This document shows positions 43,246 to 51,346 of a DNA stretch of 64,000 bases, piece after piece (within the stretch, counting starts at the first letter, position 1; every line of letters begins with the position of its first letter). The notes beneath the pieces were generated by a model. It saw nothing but the letters and a program-made list of their open reading frames with translations. It was not told where the DNA came from and did not search any database. The stretch covers positions 1,302,001 to 1,366,000 of the forward strand of contig NZ_CP108538.1 of assembly GCF_035994185.1 (NCBI RefSeq), read 5' to 3'. The DNA comes from Streptomyces sp. NBC_01217. Its GTDB lineage: Bacteria > Actinomycetota > Actinomycetes > Streptomycetales > Streptomycetaceae. The position numbers were made by a program, and so were the translations under genes.

Positions 43246-43908
43246 CTACGAGGCGAACAGGCGGACCGGCCAGGCGGCGTGTGCCTCGGCGGTGATGTCG
43301 AGGAGCGGGGCGGAGGCGGCGGGCAGCGCGTCGATGGTTCCGTGCGCCGCGGCGGCGGCCTGTGCGGCGATCCGGTCGAGTTCGGGTGCGAGCCGGGCGA
43401 GGACGGCGGTGGCCTCGAAGGGGTCGAGGGAGAGCAGGCGGACGACGGCGGTGGCCGGTCCGCTGACGGTTTCGTAGGCGACGCAGTGCGCGGCGTCCTC
43501 GGGTCCGAGTCCCGCCGCGCGTGCGGTGAGGCCGAGCACGACGGGCTGGTGTGCGCCGCGCGGCCGGGCCAGGGCGAGCGCGGCCAGTTCGGGGCTGGGC
43601 CAGGTGGCGCGGGCCGCCCGCATCAGCTGCCGGCCGAGCTTGCGCGCGACGGTGCGCAGCGCGGGTGACGGGGTACGGGCGTCGGCGGCCTCGTCGAGCG
43701 CGAGCGGGTCGTGGCCGTGGGCGGCCGCCGCGGCGAGTGCGGCGGCCGTGAGCCCGGTGGTGTGCAGGCGGCCCCGGCAGAATTCGGCGAGGTCCGCCGC
43801 GTCGCGGATGCGTCCCTCCTTCACGGCCGGTTCGGCGCCGCCGGAGTGGGCGTGACCACCGGCGGGGAACCGGCCGTCGGCGAGGACGAGAAGTGCTGCG
43901 CGGCTCAT
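43246..43908 (-). CDS. ureF: urease accessory protein UreF
   Basis: A 220-residue all-helical accessory protein of the UreDFG complex. The N-terminus LLVLADGRFPAGGHAHSGG is the family's conserved start (LxxLsDsxFPtGgFahS-like), and the C-terminus ends in WPVRLFAS. It starts 14 bp after the ureC stop without a clear ribosome-binding site, so translation is probably coupled to ureC. Confidence 0.92.
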   Translation of the reverse strand: MSRAALLVLADGRFPAGGHAHSGGAEPAVKEGRIRDAADLAEFCRGRLHTTGLTAAALAAAAAHGHDPLALDEAADARTPSPALRTVARKLGRQLMRAARATWPSPELAALALARPRGAHQPVVLGLTARAAGLGPEDAAHCVAYETVSGPATAVVRLLSLDPFEATAVLARLAPELDRIAAQAAAAAHGTIDALPAASAPLLDITAEAHAAWPVRLFAS

Positions 43909-43921
43909 CGCATGGTCCGCA

Positions 43922-45643
43922 TCAGAAGAGGAAGTAGCGCTGGGCCATGGGCAGTTCGGCGGCCGGTGCGGGTTCGACCGGTTCTCCGTCGATCGTCACG
44001 GCGAAGCTGTCGGGGTCGACGTGGACCTGCGGAGTCGCGTCGTTCTCCCGCATGTCGGCCTTGGTGACGCCGCGCGTGCTGGTGATGGGCACGAACCGCT
44101 TGCCGAGCCCGAGGCGCTCGGGCAGCCCGTCATCGATGGCCGCGCTCGCCACGAAGTTGAGGGAGTTGGCCGCGGGGGAACGGCCGACCGCGCCGAACAT
44201 CGGGCGCGGCAGCACCGGCTGCGGGGTGGGGATGGACGCGTTGGCGTCGCCCATCTGCGCGTACGCGATCTGGCCGCCCTTGATGACGGTCTGCGGCTTG
44301 ACACCGAAGAACGCCGGTTCCCACAGGACCAGATCGGCGAGCTTGCCGGTCTCGACGGAGCCGATCTCCCGGTCGAGGCCCTGGGCGACCGCCGGGTTGA
44401 TGGTGTATTTGGCGACATAGCGACGGACCCGTTGGTTGTCTGCCCGTCCGTCGCCGGGCAGTGCGCCGCGGCGTCGCTTCATCACATGGGCGGTCTGCCA
44501 GGTGCGCATGATGACCTCGCTGATGCGGCCCATCGCCTGGGAGTCGGACGAGATGATCGAGATGGCTCCGAGGTCGTGGAGGATGTCCTCGGCCGCGATG
44601 GTGGAGGGCCGGATCCTTGATTCGGCGAAGGCGAGATCCTCCGGCACGGCGGGGTTGAGGTGGTGACAGACCATCAGCATGTCGAGGTGTTCCTCGATGG
44701 TGTTGACGGTGTGCGGCCGGGTCGGGTTGGTGGAGCTGGGCAGGACGTACGGCTGCGAGACGACGCCGATGATGTCCGGCGCGTGCCCGCCGCCCGCACC
44801 CTCGGTGTGGTACGCGTGGATGGAGCGTCCGGCGATGGCCGCCAGGGTGTCGGCGACGAATCCGGCCTCGTTGAGCGTGTCGGTGTGGATGGCGAGCTGG
44901 GCGCCCGTCTCCTCGCACACGCCGAGACAGGCGTCGATGACGGCGGGGGTGGCGCCCCAGTCCTCATGGATCTTGAATCCGAGTGCACCGGCGCGCAGCT
45001 GGGAGTGCATGGCCTCGCGCGACATGGTGTTGCCCTTGCCGAGCAGACCGATGTTGACGGGGTACGCCTCCAGCGCCTCGAACATCCGGGCAAGGTGCCA
45101 CGGGCCGGGCGTGATGGTGGTGGCCTTGGTGCCCTCGGCCGGTCCGGTGCCGCCGCCGACCAGGGTGGTGATCCCGGAGGAGAGCGCCTGGTCGACCAGG
45201 GTCGGCGAGATGAAGTGGACATGGGCGTCGATGGCGCCCGCGGTGAGGAACTTGCCGTTGCCCGCGATGACTTCGGTCTCGGGGCCGATGACCAGGTCGG
45301 GGTGGACGCCGTCCATGGTGTCGGGGTTGCCGGCCTTGCCGATCCCGGTGATCCGGCCGTCGCGGATGCCGATGTCCGCCTTGACGACGCCCCAGTGGTC
45401 GATGATCACGGCGCCGGTGATGACGGTGTCCGGGGCGCCCTCGGCGCGGGTGGTGCGGGCCTGGCCCATCGACTCGCGGATCACCTTGCCGCCGCCGAAC
45501 ACCGCTTCGTCGCCCGCGAGTCCGGGGCCGCCCGAGCGGTCCTCCTCGATCTCGACGAGCAGATCGGTGTCGGCGAGCCGGATGCGGTCGCCGGTCGTGG
45601 GGCCGAACAGGTCGGCGTGGACGGCTCGGTCGAGTTCAGCCAT
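43922..45643 (-). CDS. ureC: urease alpha subunit
   Basis: The 573-residue catalytic subunit hydrolyses urea to ammonia and carbamate using two nickel ions. Visible active-site regions are [10 protein letters not shown] (His-X-His nickel ligands), [15 protein letters not shown] (carbamylated Lys), [27 protein letters not shown] and the flap [20 protein letters not shown]. Length matches the family. ATG 45643 with GGAGGT 7 nt upstream is better than GTG 45652. It overlaps the end of ureB by 8 bp. Confidence 0.97.
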   Translation of the reverse strand: MAELDRAVHADLFGPTTGDRIRLADTDLLVEIEEDRSGGPGLAGDEAVFGGGKVIRESMGQARTTRAEGAPDTVITGAVIIDHWGVVKADIGIRDGRITGIGKAGNPDTMDGVHPDLVIGPETEVIAGNGKFLTAGAIDAHVHFISPTLVDQALSSGITTLVGGGTGPAEGTKATTITPGPWHLARMFEALEAYPVNIGLLGKGNTMSREAMHSQLRAGALGFKIHEDWGATPAVIDACLGVCEETGAQLAIHTDTLNEAGFVADTLAAIAGRSIHAYHTEGAGGGHAPDIIGVVSQPYVLPSSTNPTRPHTVNTIEEHLDMLMVCHHLNPAVPEDLAFAESRIRPSTIAAEDILHDLGAISIISSDSQAMGRISEVIMRTWQTAHVMKRRRGALPGDGRADNQRVRRYVAKYTINPAVAQGLDREIGSVETGKLADLVLWEPAFFGVKPQTVIKGGQIAYAQMGDANASIPTPQPVLPRPMFGAVGRSPAANSLNFVASAAIDDGLPERLGLGKRFVPITSTRGVTKADMRENDATPQVHVDPDSFAVTIDGEPVEPAPAAELPMAQRYFLF

Positions 45644-45947
45644 CGAGAGCACCTCCGGTCTCGCCGCGCAGGCCGGGGACGACGCGCCGTCCGGCGAGGG
45701 GGACGAGCTCGATGTCGACGGGTACGCCGGGTTCGAAGCGCACGGCGGTCCCTGCGGGGATGTTCAGCCGCAGTCCGCGGGCCGCCGCACGGTCGAAGTC
45801 CAGGCCCGGGTTGGCCTCGGCGAAGTGGTAGTGCGAGCCGATCTGGACGGGCCGGTCGGCGGCGTTGAGAACGGTGAGGCGGGTGACGGGGCGGCCCTCG
45901 TTGAAGGGCACGGGCCCGTCCGCGTACAGGATCTCTCCGGGAATCAT
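45636..45947 (-). CDS. ureB: urease beta subunit
   Basis: A 103-residue structural subunit. [19 protein letters not shown] and [24 protein letters not shown] sequence (here [19 protein letters not shown]) are diagnostic. GGAAGG precedes ATG 45947. It lies 15 bp after ureA and overlaps ureC, as expected for the structural operon. Confidence 0.96.
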   Translation of the reverse strand: MIPGEILYADGPVPFNEGRPVTRLTVLNAADRPVQIGSHYHFAEANPGLDFDRAAARGLRLNIPAGTAVRFEPGVPVDIELVPLAGRRVVPGLRGETGGALDG

Positions 45948-45962
45948 CGGTGGCGCCTTCCG

Positions 45963-46265
45963 TCAGACGATCGGCTCGTGGACGGTCACGAGTTTGGTGC
46001 CGTCCGGGAAGGTGGCCTCGACCTGGACGTCATGGATCATCTCGGGCACCCCGTCCATGACGTCCTCACGGGTGAGCACCTTGCGGCCTGACGCCATCAG
46101 TTCGGAGACCGTACGACCGTCGCGGGCGCCCTCCAGCAGATGCGTGGTGATCAGCGCGACCGCCTCGGGGTGGTTGAGCCGCAGTCCGCGTGCCCGACGC
46201 TTCTCGGCCACATCGGCAGCAACATGGATGAGCAGGCGTTCTTGCTCATGTGGGGTCAGTTGCAT
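45963..46265 (-). CDS. ureA: urease gamma subunit
   Basis: A 100-residue structural subunit beginning [20 protein letters not shown] and containing [20 protein letters not shown], both typical of UreA. GAGG lies about 8 nt before ATG 46265. It is the first gene of ureABCFGD; no ureE was found. A strong palindrome lies about 60-80 bp upstream. Confidence 0.96.
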   Translation of the reverse strand: MQLTPHEQERLLIHVAADVAEKRRARGLRLNHPEAVALITTHLLEGARDGRTVSELMASGRKVLTREDVMDGVPEMIHDVQVEATFPDGTKLVTVHEPIV

Positions 46266-46323
46266 GCTTCCACCTCACAGTCCTGTGCCCAGTACCGGCC
46301 CTGGGCGCAGCGAGACACCAGTC

Positions 46324-46346
46324 GCGCTCAACAGACTGTTGAACGC
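46324..46346. promoter_or_regulatory. 23-bp near-perfect palindrome upstream of ureA
   Basis: GCGCTCAACAG-A-CTGTTGAACGC has 11-bp arms with one mismatch. It lies in the 138-bp gap between the TetR gene and ureA. It does not look like a GlnR or Nur box. A second small palindrome, CTCTCGCGGAGAG (46356-46368), is adjacent. A urease operator or a TetR terminator are both possible. Confidence 0.5.
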
Positions 46347-46403
46347 CGGACCGGTCTCTCGCGGAGAGGTATTGCACGTTAGAGCCGAAGTTTTTCCGGC
46401 GCG

Positions 46404-47024
46404 TTAACTGATCTTTTGCAGATCCATGGACATCAGGCCACGCAGGCCGCTCTCCAGCGCTTCGGGCTCGGCGTCACCGAACATCGCCAGCTGGGCGATG
46501 AATCCCTGCGCCGTGGCGATCAGTGTGCGGGCCACATGATCGGCGGAGACTTCGGGGGTGAGCAGACCCATGTCGCGGTACACCTCGACCAGCTCCGTCC
46601 ACGCCGCCCGCAGACCTCCGAAGGCCTCCGCGAGCGTGGCGGCGAGCCGCTCGCTGCGCAGGGTCTCGGACCACACCTGGACGATGAGACCGGCGTAGGC
46701 CTGCCGGCCCATTTCACGCCCCGCGCCGTCGAACAGCGAGCGGGCCACCCGGCCGATCAGCACATCGGGAGCAGGCAGCGGCGTGACACGCGCCGCCTCC
46801 TCGAAGGCCTGCCTGACGCCACCGACCGCCTCCCCCGCGATGGCCGCGATCAGGTCCTCCTTCCCGCTGAAATAGCGGTAGACGGCCCCGGCCGACAGGC
46901 CGACCTCCTTGAGCACGTCCTGCATCGACGTGCCGTGAAAGCCGTCGCGCGCGAAGCAGCGCGCCGCGCCCTCGATGATCTGACGGCGGCGGGCGTCGAG
47001 GTGTTCCTGGGATACGCGGGCCAT
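46404..47024 (-). CDS. TetR-family regulator of the divergent membrane protein
   Basis: A 206-residue protein with an N-terminal TetR HTH (DVLKEVGLSAGAVYRYFSGK, about residues 36-55) and a helical effector domain. It is divergent from a membrane protein gene, and two near-identical operator-like repeats lie in the shared 105-bp region. Local repression of both genes is the likely role; the ligand is unknown. It sits upstream of the urease operon on the same strand but with a 138-bp gap, so linkage to urease is doubtful. Confidence 0.9.
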   Translation of the reverse strand: MARVSQEHLDARRRQIIEGAARCFARDGFHGTSMQDVLKEVGLSAGAVYRYFSGKEDLIAAIAGEAVGGVRQAFEEAARVTPLPAPDVLIGRVARSLFDGAGREMGRQAYAGLIVQVWSETLRSERLAATLAEAFGGLRAAWTELVEVYRDMGLLTPEVSADHVARTLIATAQGFIAQLAMFGDAEPEALESGLRGLMSMDLQKIS

Positions 47025-47035
47025 ACCCGAAACCT

Positions 47036-47053
47036 AAAACGAACATTCCTTCT
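47036..47053. promoter_or_regulatory. TetR operator copy 1
   Basis: AAAACGAACATTCCTTCT matches the second copy at 47093-47110 in 16 of 18 positions. The core AACGAACATTCCTT is an imperfect palindrome of the kind bound by TetR proteins. A TTGACA hexamer at 47053-47058 adjoins it. Confidence 0.55.
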
Positions 47054-47092
47054 TGACAAGTTCCGACACCGGGTCGACAGTGACCACCAAAT

Positions 47093-47110
47093 AAAACGAA
47101 CGATCCTTCT
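47093..47110. promoter_or_regulatory. TetR operator copy 2
   Basis: AAAACGAACGATCCTTCT lies 57 bp after copy 1 and about 20 bp before the GTG start of the membrane protein gene. Occupancy of both sites would block both divergent promoters. Confidence 0.55.
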
Positions 47111-47129
47111 CTTTGAATCGAGGCCTCTC

Positions 47130-48119
47130 GTGCCCGCTGCCCAAAACCGCCGCACGGTGGCGGTCATCCTGCTGATCCCCGTGGTGGTGATGCTCGCCCT
47201 GTGGGCCTTCGCCTGGCCCGCGGCCCGGATCGCGCCGCACGATCTGCCCGTCGGGGTGGCCGGTTCCGCGCCGGCCGCCGAGCGGCTCCAGCAGCAGTTC
47301 GAGCAGCGCGAGGGCGCTTTCGATGTCCACCGCTACGCCTCCGAGGCCGACGCCCGCCGCGCGATCGAGAACCGGTCCGTATACGGCGCGGCCGTGGCCA
47401 CACCCCAGGGACCGCGACTGCTGACCGCGTCCGCGGCGAGCCCGGTGGTGGCCCAGCTGCTGCGCGAGGCCGTCACGGCCCGGGCCCCCGAGGGCGCTCA
47501 GGTACAGGTCACGGATGTGGTGGCGACGCCTGCCGGGGACCCGCGCGGCAGCGCGCTCGGCGCGAGCTTCCTCCCACTGGCGATCGCGGGCGTCCTGTCG
47601 GGCTCGGCGGTCACGATGCTGCGGCTGCGCGCGGGCCGGGCCGCGCTGGCGCTGATCGGCGCGGCCGCGTCGGCCGGGATCGGTGCGGCGGCGCTCACCG
47701 ACAACTGGCTCGGAGTGATCACCGGCGACTGGTGGGCCGAGGCCGGAACGTTCGGACTCACCGCGCTGGCCATCGGCGGCACGGTGGCGGGGCTCGCCGC
47801 GCTGATCGGTCCGCCCGGCACAGGCATCGGCGCCCTGCTGATGGTGCTGCTCGGAAATCCGTTCTCCGGCGTCAGCAGCGCGCCCGAACTGCTGCCCCGG
47901 CCGATCGGAACGATCGGACAGCTGCTGCCGCCAGGTGCGGGCGGCTCACCGCTGCGGTCTGTGGCCTTCTTCGACGGCAGCGGCGCGGGTGGCGCGCTGC
48001 TCACGCTCGTGCTGTGGGCAGCACTCGGGCTGACGGCGGTGCTCATCGGCAAACGGCGCCGGACACGACCCCCGGCCACACCCGCGCTCCGCACCCCGGA
48101 GCCGGCCCTGGCGGGCTGA
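47130..48119 (+). CDS. membrane protein resembling the permease part of YhgE/Pip or ABC-2 exporters
   Basis: A 329-residue protein with one N-terminal membrane helix (VAVILLIPVVVMLALWAFAW), an extracytoplasmic domain of about 120 residues (ASEADARRAIENRSVYGAAV), and about five C-terminal helices (from LGASFLPLAIAGVLSGSAV). This topology fits half of a YhgE/Pip-type or ABC-2 permease. A role in export of the TetR ligand is inference. GTG 47130 has only a weak ribosome-binding site. A 14-bp-arm terminator follows. Confidence 0.75.
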   Translation: MPAAQNRRTVAVILLIPVVVMLALWAFAWPAARIAPHDLPVGVAGSAPAAERLQQQFEQREGAFDVHRYASEADARRAIENRSVYGAAVATPQGPRLLTASAASPVVAQLLREAVTARAPEGAQVQVTDVVATPAGDPRGSALGASFLPLAIAGVLSGSAVTMLRLRAGRAALALIGAAASAGIGAAALTDNWLGVITGDWWAEAGTFGLTALAIGGTVAGLAALIGPPGTGIGALLMVLLGNPFSGVSSAPELLPRPIGTIGQLLPPGAGGSPLRSVAFFDGSGAGGALLTLVLWAALGLTAVLIGKRRRTRPPATPALRTPEPALAG

Positions 48120-48133
48120 CCCCGTTCGAGCAC

Positions 48134-48174
48134 GCCGTGCACCCCCGTCGCAGCAGGCGCCGGGGGTGCACGGC
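48134..48174 (+). terminator. terminator after the membrane protein gene
   Basis: GCCGTGCACCCCCG (48134-48147) and CGGGGGTGCACGGC (48161-48174) are perfect 14-bp arms, followed by ATTTCG. Confidence 0.8.
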
Positions 48175-48229
48175 ATTTCGACGTCACGGACCATCAGCGC
48201 GGCACCCGGCCGCCCGGCTCGCCATGCGC

Positions 48230-48514
48230 TCAGCTGCCCGGATCGCGGTGCCCCCTGTGCTCGGCCGCGATGCCGAAACGCCGCCGTTCACCGGGAGCGG
48301 ACACCGAGGAGCCGATCGAGGAGACCGAGCTGATCACCTGCTCCTCGGCAGCCGCCTCGTCCTTTTCGAGTCGCTCCAGGTCAGCGGCCGAAACGAGCGC
48401 CACGAGCGGCTTGCCGTGCCGCGTCACGACCACTCGCTCGCCGCCGTAGACGACACGGTTGATCAGTTCGGCGAGCTCAGCTCGGGCTTGCGTCACCGGA
48501 ATCTCGTAGGCCAT
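48230..48514 (-). CDS. Phd/YefM-family antitoxin without a neighbouring toxin
   Basis: A 94-residue protein whose first 55 residues match Phd/YefM: MAYEIPVTQARAELAELINR, then VVVTRHGKPLVALVS. The C-terminal tail (EEQVISSVSSIGSSVSAPGE) is where such proteins usually bind the toxin. No RelE, Doc or ParE gene is adjacent; the divergent neighbour encodes a ClpP-like protein. In-frame ATGs at 48523 and 48526 are alternatives. A TGTAC/GTACA palindrome lies just upstream, the kind of site used in Phd autoregulation. The partner may be encoded elsewhere, or the divergent locus itself may be the target. Confidence 0.85.
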   Translation of the reverse strand: MAYEIPVTQARAELAELINRVVYGGERVVVTRHGKPLVALVSAADLERLEKDEAAAEEQVISSVSSIGSSVSAPGERRRFGIAAEHRGHRDPGS

Positions 48515-48533
48515 GCTCCCCATCATAACCTTC

Positions 48534-48548
48534 TGTACGTCCTGTACA
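48534..48548. promoter_or_regulatory. TGTAC-N5-GTACA operator between phd-like and clpP-like genes
   Basis: TGTAC (48534-48538) and GTACA (48544-48548) form a symmetrical site in the 89-bp divergent region, and an extra GTACA half-site is at 48577-48581. Phd binds sites with GTAC cores, so the adjacent antitoxin is the likely ligand. Confidence 0.55.
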
Positions 48549-48603
48549 TTTTTCACAGAAGCTTGCACAGGGCCCCGTACAGACCCGGAGGAGAGGCTTC
48601 GCC

Positions 48604-49242
48604 ATGCTGTTCCGCCCCACCGCCCGTTACGTACTGCCCGAGTTCACCGAACGCACGACCAACGGCACCCGCACCCTCGACCCGTACTCGAAGCTGCTCT
48701 CGGAACGGATCGTCTTCCTCGGCACCCCCGTCGACGACACCGCGGCGACCGATCTGATCGCCCAGTTCATGCATCTGGAACACGACGCCCCGGACCGGCC
48801 CATCTCCCTCTACATCAACTCCCCCGGCGGCTCGTTCAGTGCCATGTCCGCGATCTACGACACGATGCAGTACCTCAACTGCGAGGTGGAGACCTACTGC
48901 CTCGGCCAGGCCGGTTCCTGCGCATCCGCGCTGCTCGCAGCGGGCGCCCCCGGCCGACGGCACGCACTGCCCGGAGCCAGGGTCGTGGTGCGGCAGCCCG
49001 AGCTCTCCGAGCCGGTGCAGGGCCAGCCGTCCGATCTGCAGATCGAGGCACAGGAATTGGAGCGGCTCCGCAAGATGCTGACCACACTATTGGCTCGTCA
49101 CACCGGCCGCGGCGACGAGCAGATCTCCTCCGACATCGAGCGCGATCTCATTCTCGACGCGGCGGGCGCCAAGGCGTACGGCCTGGTGGACCACGTCATG
49201 GAGAACCGGAAGTCGTCGCTCCCGCCGCACGGGACGAGGTGA
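48604..49242 (+). CDS. ClpP-like protein with the catalytic His replaced by Arg
   Basis: A 212-residue ClpP-fold protein ([18 protein letters not shown], then [19 protein letters not shown]). The Ser of the triad is kept at Ser105 ([19 protein letters not shown]) and an Asp at 181 (IERDLIL). The usual His in the IHQP motif is replaced by Arg130 (VVVRQPE, codon CGG). It may be inactive alone, like ClpR-type subunits, and assemble with active ClpP, or it may have a structural role. GGAGGAGAGG lies about 8 nt before ATG 48604. It is divergent from the Phd-like gene and followed 8 bp later by a small gene. Confidence 0.88.
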   Translation: MLFRPTARYVLPEFTERTTNGTRTLDPYSKLLSERIVFLGTPVDDTAATDLIAQFMHLEHDAPDRPISLYINSPGGSFSAMSAIYDTMQYLNCEVETYCLGQAGSCASALLAAGAPGRRHALPGARVVVRQPELSEPVQGQPSDLQIEAQELERLRKMLTTLLARHTGRGDEQISSDIERDLILDAAGAKAYGLVDHVMENRKSSLPPHGTR

Positions 49243-49249
49243 ACGCCCG

Positions 49250-49558
49250 ATGCGACCACCGGAGTTGCCGCCGCTGCCCGCGCTGACGCGCGCCGAGGGG
49301 GAGTTCATCGACTGCTACCTCGAAGTCCTCGACCAGCTGGGCCGGATCAACCCGGCCCGCGGCAGCGACACCTACGGTGCGCTGCGCGCCGCACAGGCGC
49401 TGGCCTCGCGGGCAGGGGCGCTGCGGGACGCCCTGGCATTGATGCACGAGCGCGGCGAATCGCGGATCCACTCCGCCACCCTGGCGCGGGCGCTGCGCGT
49501 ACTGGACGGGGAACGCCGGGCCGGCCGCGTCACCGTACCCCCCGCCCAGGCCAGATGA
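49250..49558 (+). CDS. small helical protein of unknown function, co-transcribed with the ClpP-like gene
   Basis: This 102-residue protein is not recognised. It is predicted mainly helical, with an acidic first half (RAEGEFIDCYLEVLDQLGRI) and a second half rich in Arg and Ala (LRAAQALASRAGALRDALAL). No signal peptide or membrane segment is seen. It begins 8 bp after the ClpP-like stop, without a strong ribosome-binding site, so translation is probably coupled. An adaptor or regulator for the ClpP-like protein would be a guess from context. Confidence 0.65.
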   Translation: MRPPELPPLPALTRAEGEFIDCYLEVLDQLGRINPARGSDTYGALRAAQALASRAGALRDALALMHERGESRIHSATLARALRVLDGERRAGRVTVPPAQAR

Positions 49559-49901
49559 TCACCGCATCGCATCCGGCCCCGGCCGGTTCCGGTCAACTCC
49601 CCCGCACGACACGCCCGGCACACGCATCGAAATTCCTAGCTCGTTCGGCGTAGGAAATCCTCTTTGTGAGAGATATTCCAACTTGCGCTTTTTGTGAGGG
49701 CGGTGAGCCGAATCTGTCATTCCACCCCTGGTACGGGACCGGACCGCGCGACCGCCGCAGTGGCCGGAATCGCCATCTCCACCCGAACGGGTCATTCGTG
49801 AGGAGTCGCATATATCGCCGATTCTTCTCGGATTTCCGGCAGCCGGTGAGTCAAGATCCCTGGGACGACAAGCCCCCGCCACCGCGGCGGGGCGGTCCGG
49901 G
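49559..49901 (+). other. 343-bp non-coding stretch with lower GC, upstream of the riboswitch
   Basis: No gene is supported. The stretch 49630-49700 is clearly AT-richer than its surroundings and contains TTCCTA and TAGGAA as separated inverted halves (about 49632-49655). It probably holds the promoter of the riboswitch transcript. Confidence 0.5.
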
Positions 49902-50082
49902 CGGACGCCGAGTCCTGCCGCTGTCCGGATGACTGGTCGACAGAAGTGGATCGGCAGGAATGGAGGACCCGAGCACAACGGGCCGGCCGGAACATCGGCC
50001 GGCCCTCGGGGTGAAGCCGCCGTGCGCGGCCGGGCAACTTCGCCAGCCCGAACCCGACAGGTCATCCTTCACAGGCGGCTGA
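49902..50082 (+). ncRNA. ydaO-yuaA: c-di-AMP riboswitch (ydaO/yuaA type)
   Basis: Conserved blocks occur in the right order: GCCGAGTCCTGCC at 49907, GGCAGGAATGGAGGACC at 49952, CTCGGGGTGAAGCC near 50005 and AGCCCGAACCCGACAG with TTCACAGGCG up to about 50078. A variable hairpin with perfect 10-bp arms (49980-49989 and 49996-50005) sits at the usual insertion point. In Streptomyces this class precedes cell-wall hydrolase genes and turns them off when c-di-AMP is high. Here it leads into the NlpC/P60 gene at 50096. Confidence 0.9.
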
Positions 50083-50095
50083 CGAAGGGTTGCGC

Positions 50096-50569
50096 ATGAC
50101 TGCGCAGGTTCATGTCCCGTCTCTGCTCGCCCGGGCCGGCACGGCCTCGGTTCTCACACTGGCCGCTGTCGGCGGCACCATGCTCGCCCCGGGCGCGACG
50201 AGCCAGGCCCAGGCGGCGACGCTCTCGATGAAGGCGCTCCACATCGCCGCGTCGAAGAAGGGGGCGCCGTACAGGTGGGGGGCCACCGGGCCCAGCCGCT
50301 TCGACTGCTCGGGGCTCACGGCCTACTCGTTCAAGAAAGCCGGCAAGAAGCTCCCCCGCACGGCCCAGCAGCAGTACAACAAGACCCGCCATATCCCGGC
50401 CTCGCGCAGGCAACGCGGCGACCTGGTCTTCTTCCATTACGGCCGCGCCATCTACCACGTCGGGATCTACGCCGGTAAGGGCAGGATCTGGCACTCGCCG
50501 CGCACCGGTTCGGTGGTCCGGCTGGAGAAGATCTGGACGAAGAGGGTCTACTACGGGCGGGTCCGCTGA
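50096..50569 (+). CDS. secreted NlpC/P60 cell-wall hydrolase
   Basis: This 157-residue precursor has a Sec signal (AGTASVLTLAAVGGTMLAPG, cleaved near AQA) and a C-terminal NlpC/P60 domain. The catalytic Cys is in RFDCSGLTAYSFKKAG, the His in IYHVGIYAGKG, and a third polar residue is likely the His in IWHSPRTG. It should cleave peptidoglycan stem peptides. No separate wall-binding domain is present. ATG 50096 follows AAGGG. The c-di-AMP riboswitch in its leader is expected to control it. Confidence 0.93.
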   Translation: MTAQVHVPSLLARAGTASVLTLAAVGGTMLAPGATSQAQAATLSMKALHIAASKKGAPYRWGATGPSRFDCSGLTAYSFKKAGKKLPRTAQQQYNKTRHIPASRRQRGDLVFFHYGRAIYHVGIYAGKGRIWHSPRTGSVVRLEKIWTKRVYYGRVR

Positions 50570-50638
50570 CATCCGTCCGGGCCGCTGATCCGCTTGTCGC
50601 GCAGTGCAGCACTCGTTGATCAGCGCGGCAGTCGTTGC

Positions 50639-51274
50639 TCAGTGCAGCAGGGGCCCGGACACCAGCACCAGCCCCAGCGCGGTGAGCGCCGCGCCGCTGC
50701 CGCCCTCGATGGCGCGGGCGGTACGCGGCCGGCGCAGCCACCGGCCCAGCCGGTCCACCAGGAGCGCCACGGCGGGGAACCAGATCAGCGCCAGCAGCAC
50801 GACGATCGCCGCGAGTAGCAGCGTCCTCGGGAGCGGCGGCTGCCCGTCGGGAACGAACTGCGGCAAGAGGCTCAGGAAGAGCACCGGCGCCTTCGGATTC
50901 AGGGCGTTGGTCAGGAAGCCCTGGCGCAGCGCGCGTACGGTCCCCTGCCCCGCCGGTCCGTCCACGGCCTCACCCGCCTCGCGCGTGGCGCGGCGCCGTG
51001 CCGCGCACAGGGCGCTGATTCCGAGGCAGAGGACGTAGGCCCCGCCGAGCAGCTGGACGGTACGGAACAGCACGGGCATCGTCACCAGCACCGCGGCGAG
51101 CCCGGCAACGGCCAGCGCGGTGTGCACGAGCAGTCCCCCGGCAACACCCAGCGCGGTCGCCACGCCCGCCGACCGGGAGGCGAGTGCGTTGCGTACGACG
51201 ACGGTGAAGTCCGCGCCCGGCAGCGCGACCATTCCCGCGGCGACCCCGGTGAAGGCGATCAGTTGTGCGTCCAT
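50639..51274 (-). CDS. LysE/RhtB-family amino-acid exporter
   Basis: A 211-residue protein with about six transmembrane helices. The N-terminus has IAFTGVAAGMVALPGADFTV, with the conserved GxxxxxxPGPxxxxV pattern (here PGADFTV), followed by a loop with basic residues and FLTNALNPKAPVLFLSLLPQ, a family signature. It exports amino acids or related small molecules. ATG 51274 is used since the longer frame has no ribosome-binding site. It is divergent from a LysR gene, the usual arrangement. Confidence 0.9.
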   Translation of the reverse strand: MDAQLIAFTGVAAGMVALPGADFTVVVRNALASRSAGVATALGVAGGLLVHTALAVAGLAAVLVTMPVLFRTVQLLGGAYVLCLGISALCAARRRATREAGEAVDGPAGQGTVRALRQGFLTNALNPKAPVLFLSLLPQFVPDGQPPLPRTLLLAAIVVLLALIWFPAVALLVDRLGRWLRRPRTARAIEGGSGAALTALGLVLVSGPLLH

Positions 51275-51346
51275 GGGTCCACCCTGACCCGGCGGAGCCT
51301 TTAGCGTGTACTTGCAATCTTCTGGGTCTGCCAAAAGGAACGCTTA

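Noticed and set aside
46404..47024. TetR as the dedicated urease regulator
   Set aside because: Its operator-like repeats face the divergent membrane protein gene; the urease link is only by strand and position.
49666..49932. 88-codon frame starting MRDIPTCAFCEGG
   Set aside because: It runs into the c-di-AMP riboswitch and has no ribosome-binding site; the text after the first residues looks like non-coding translation.
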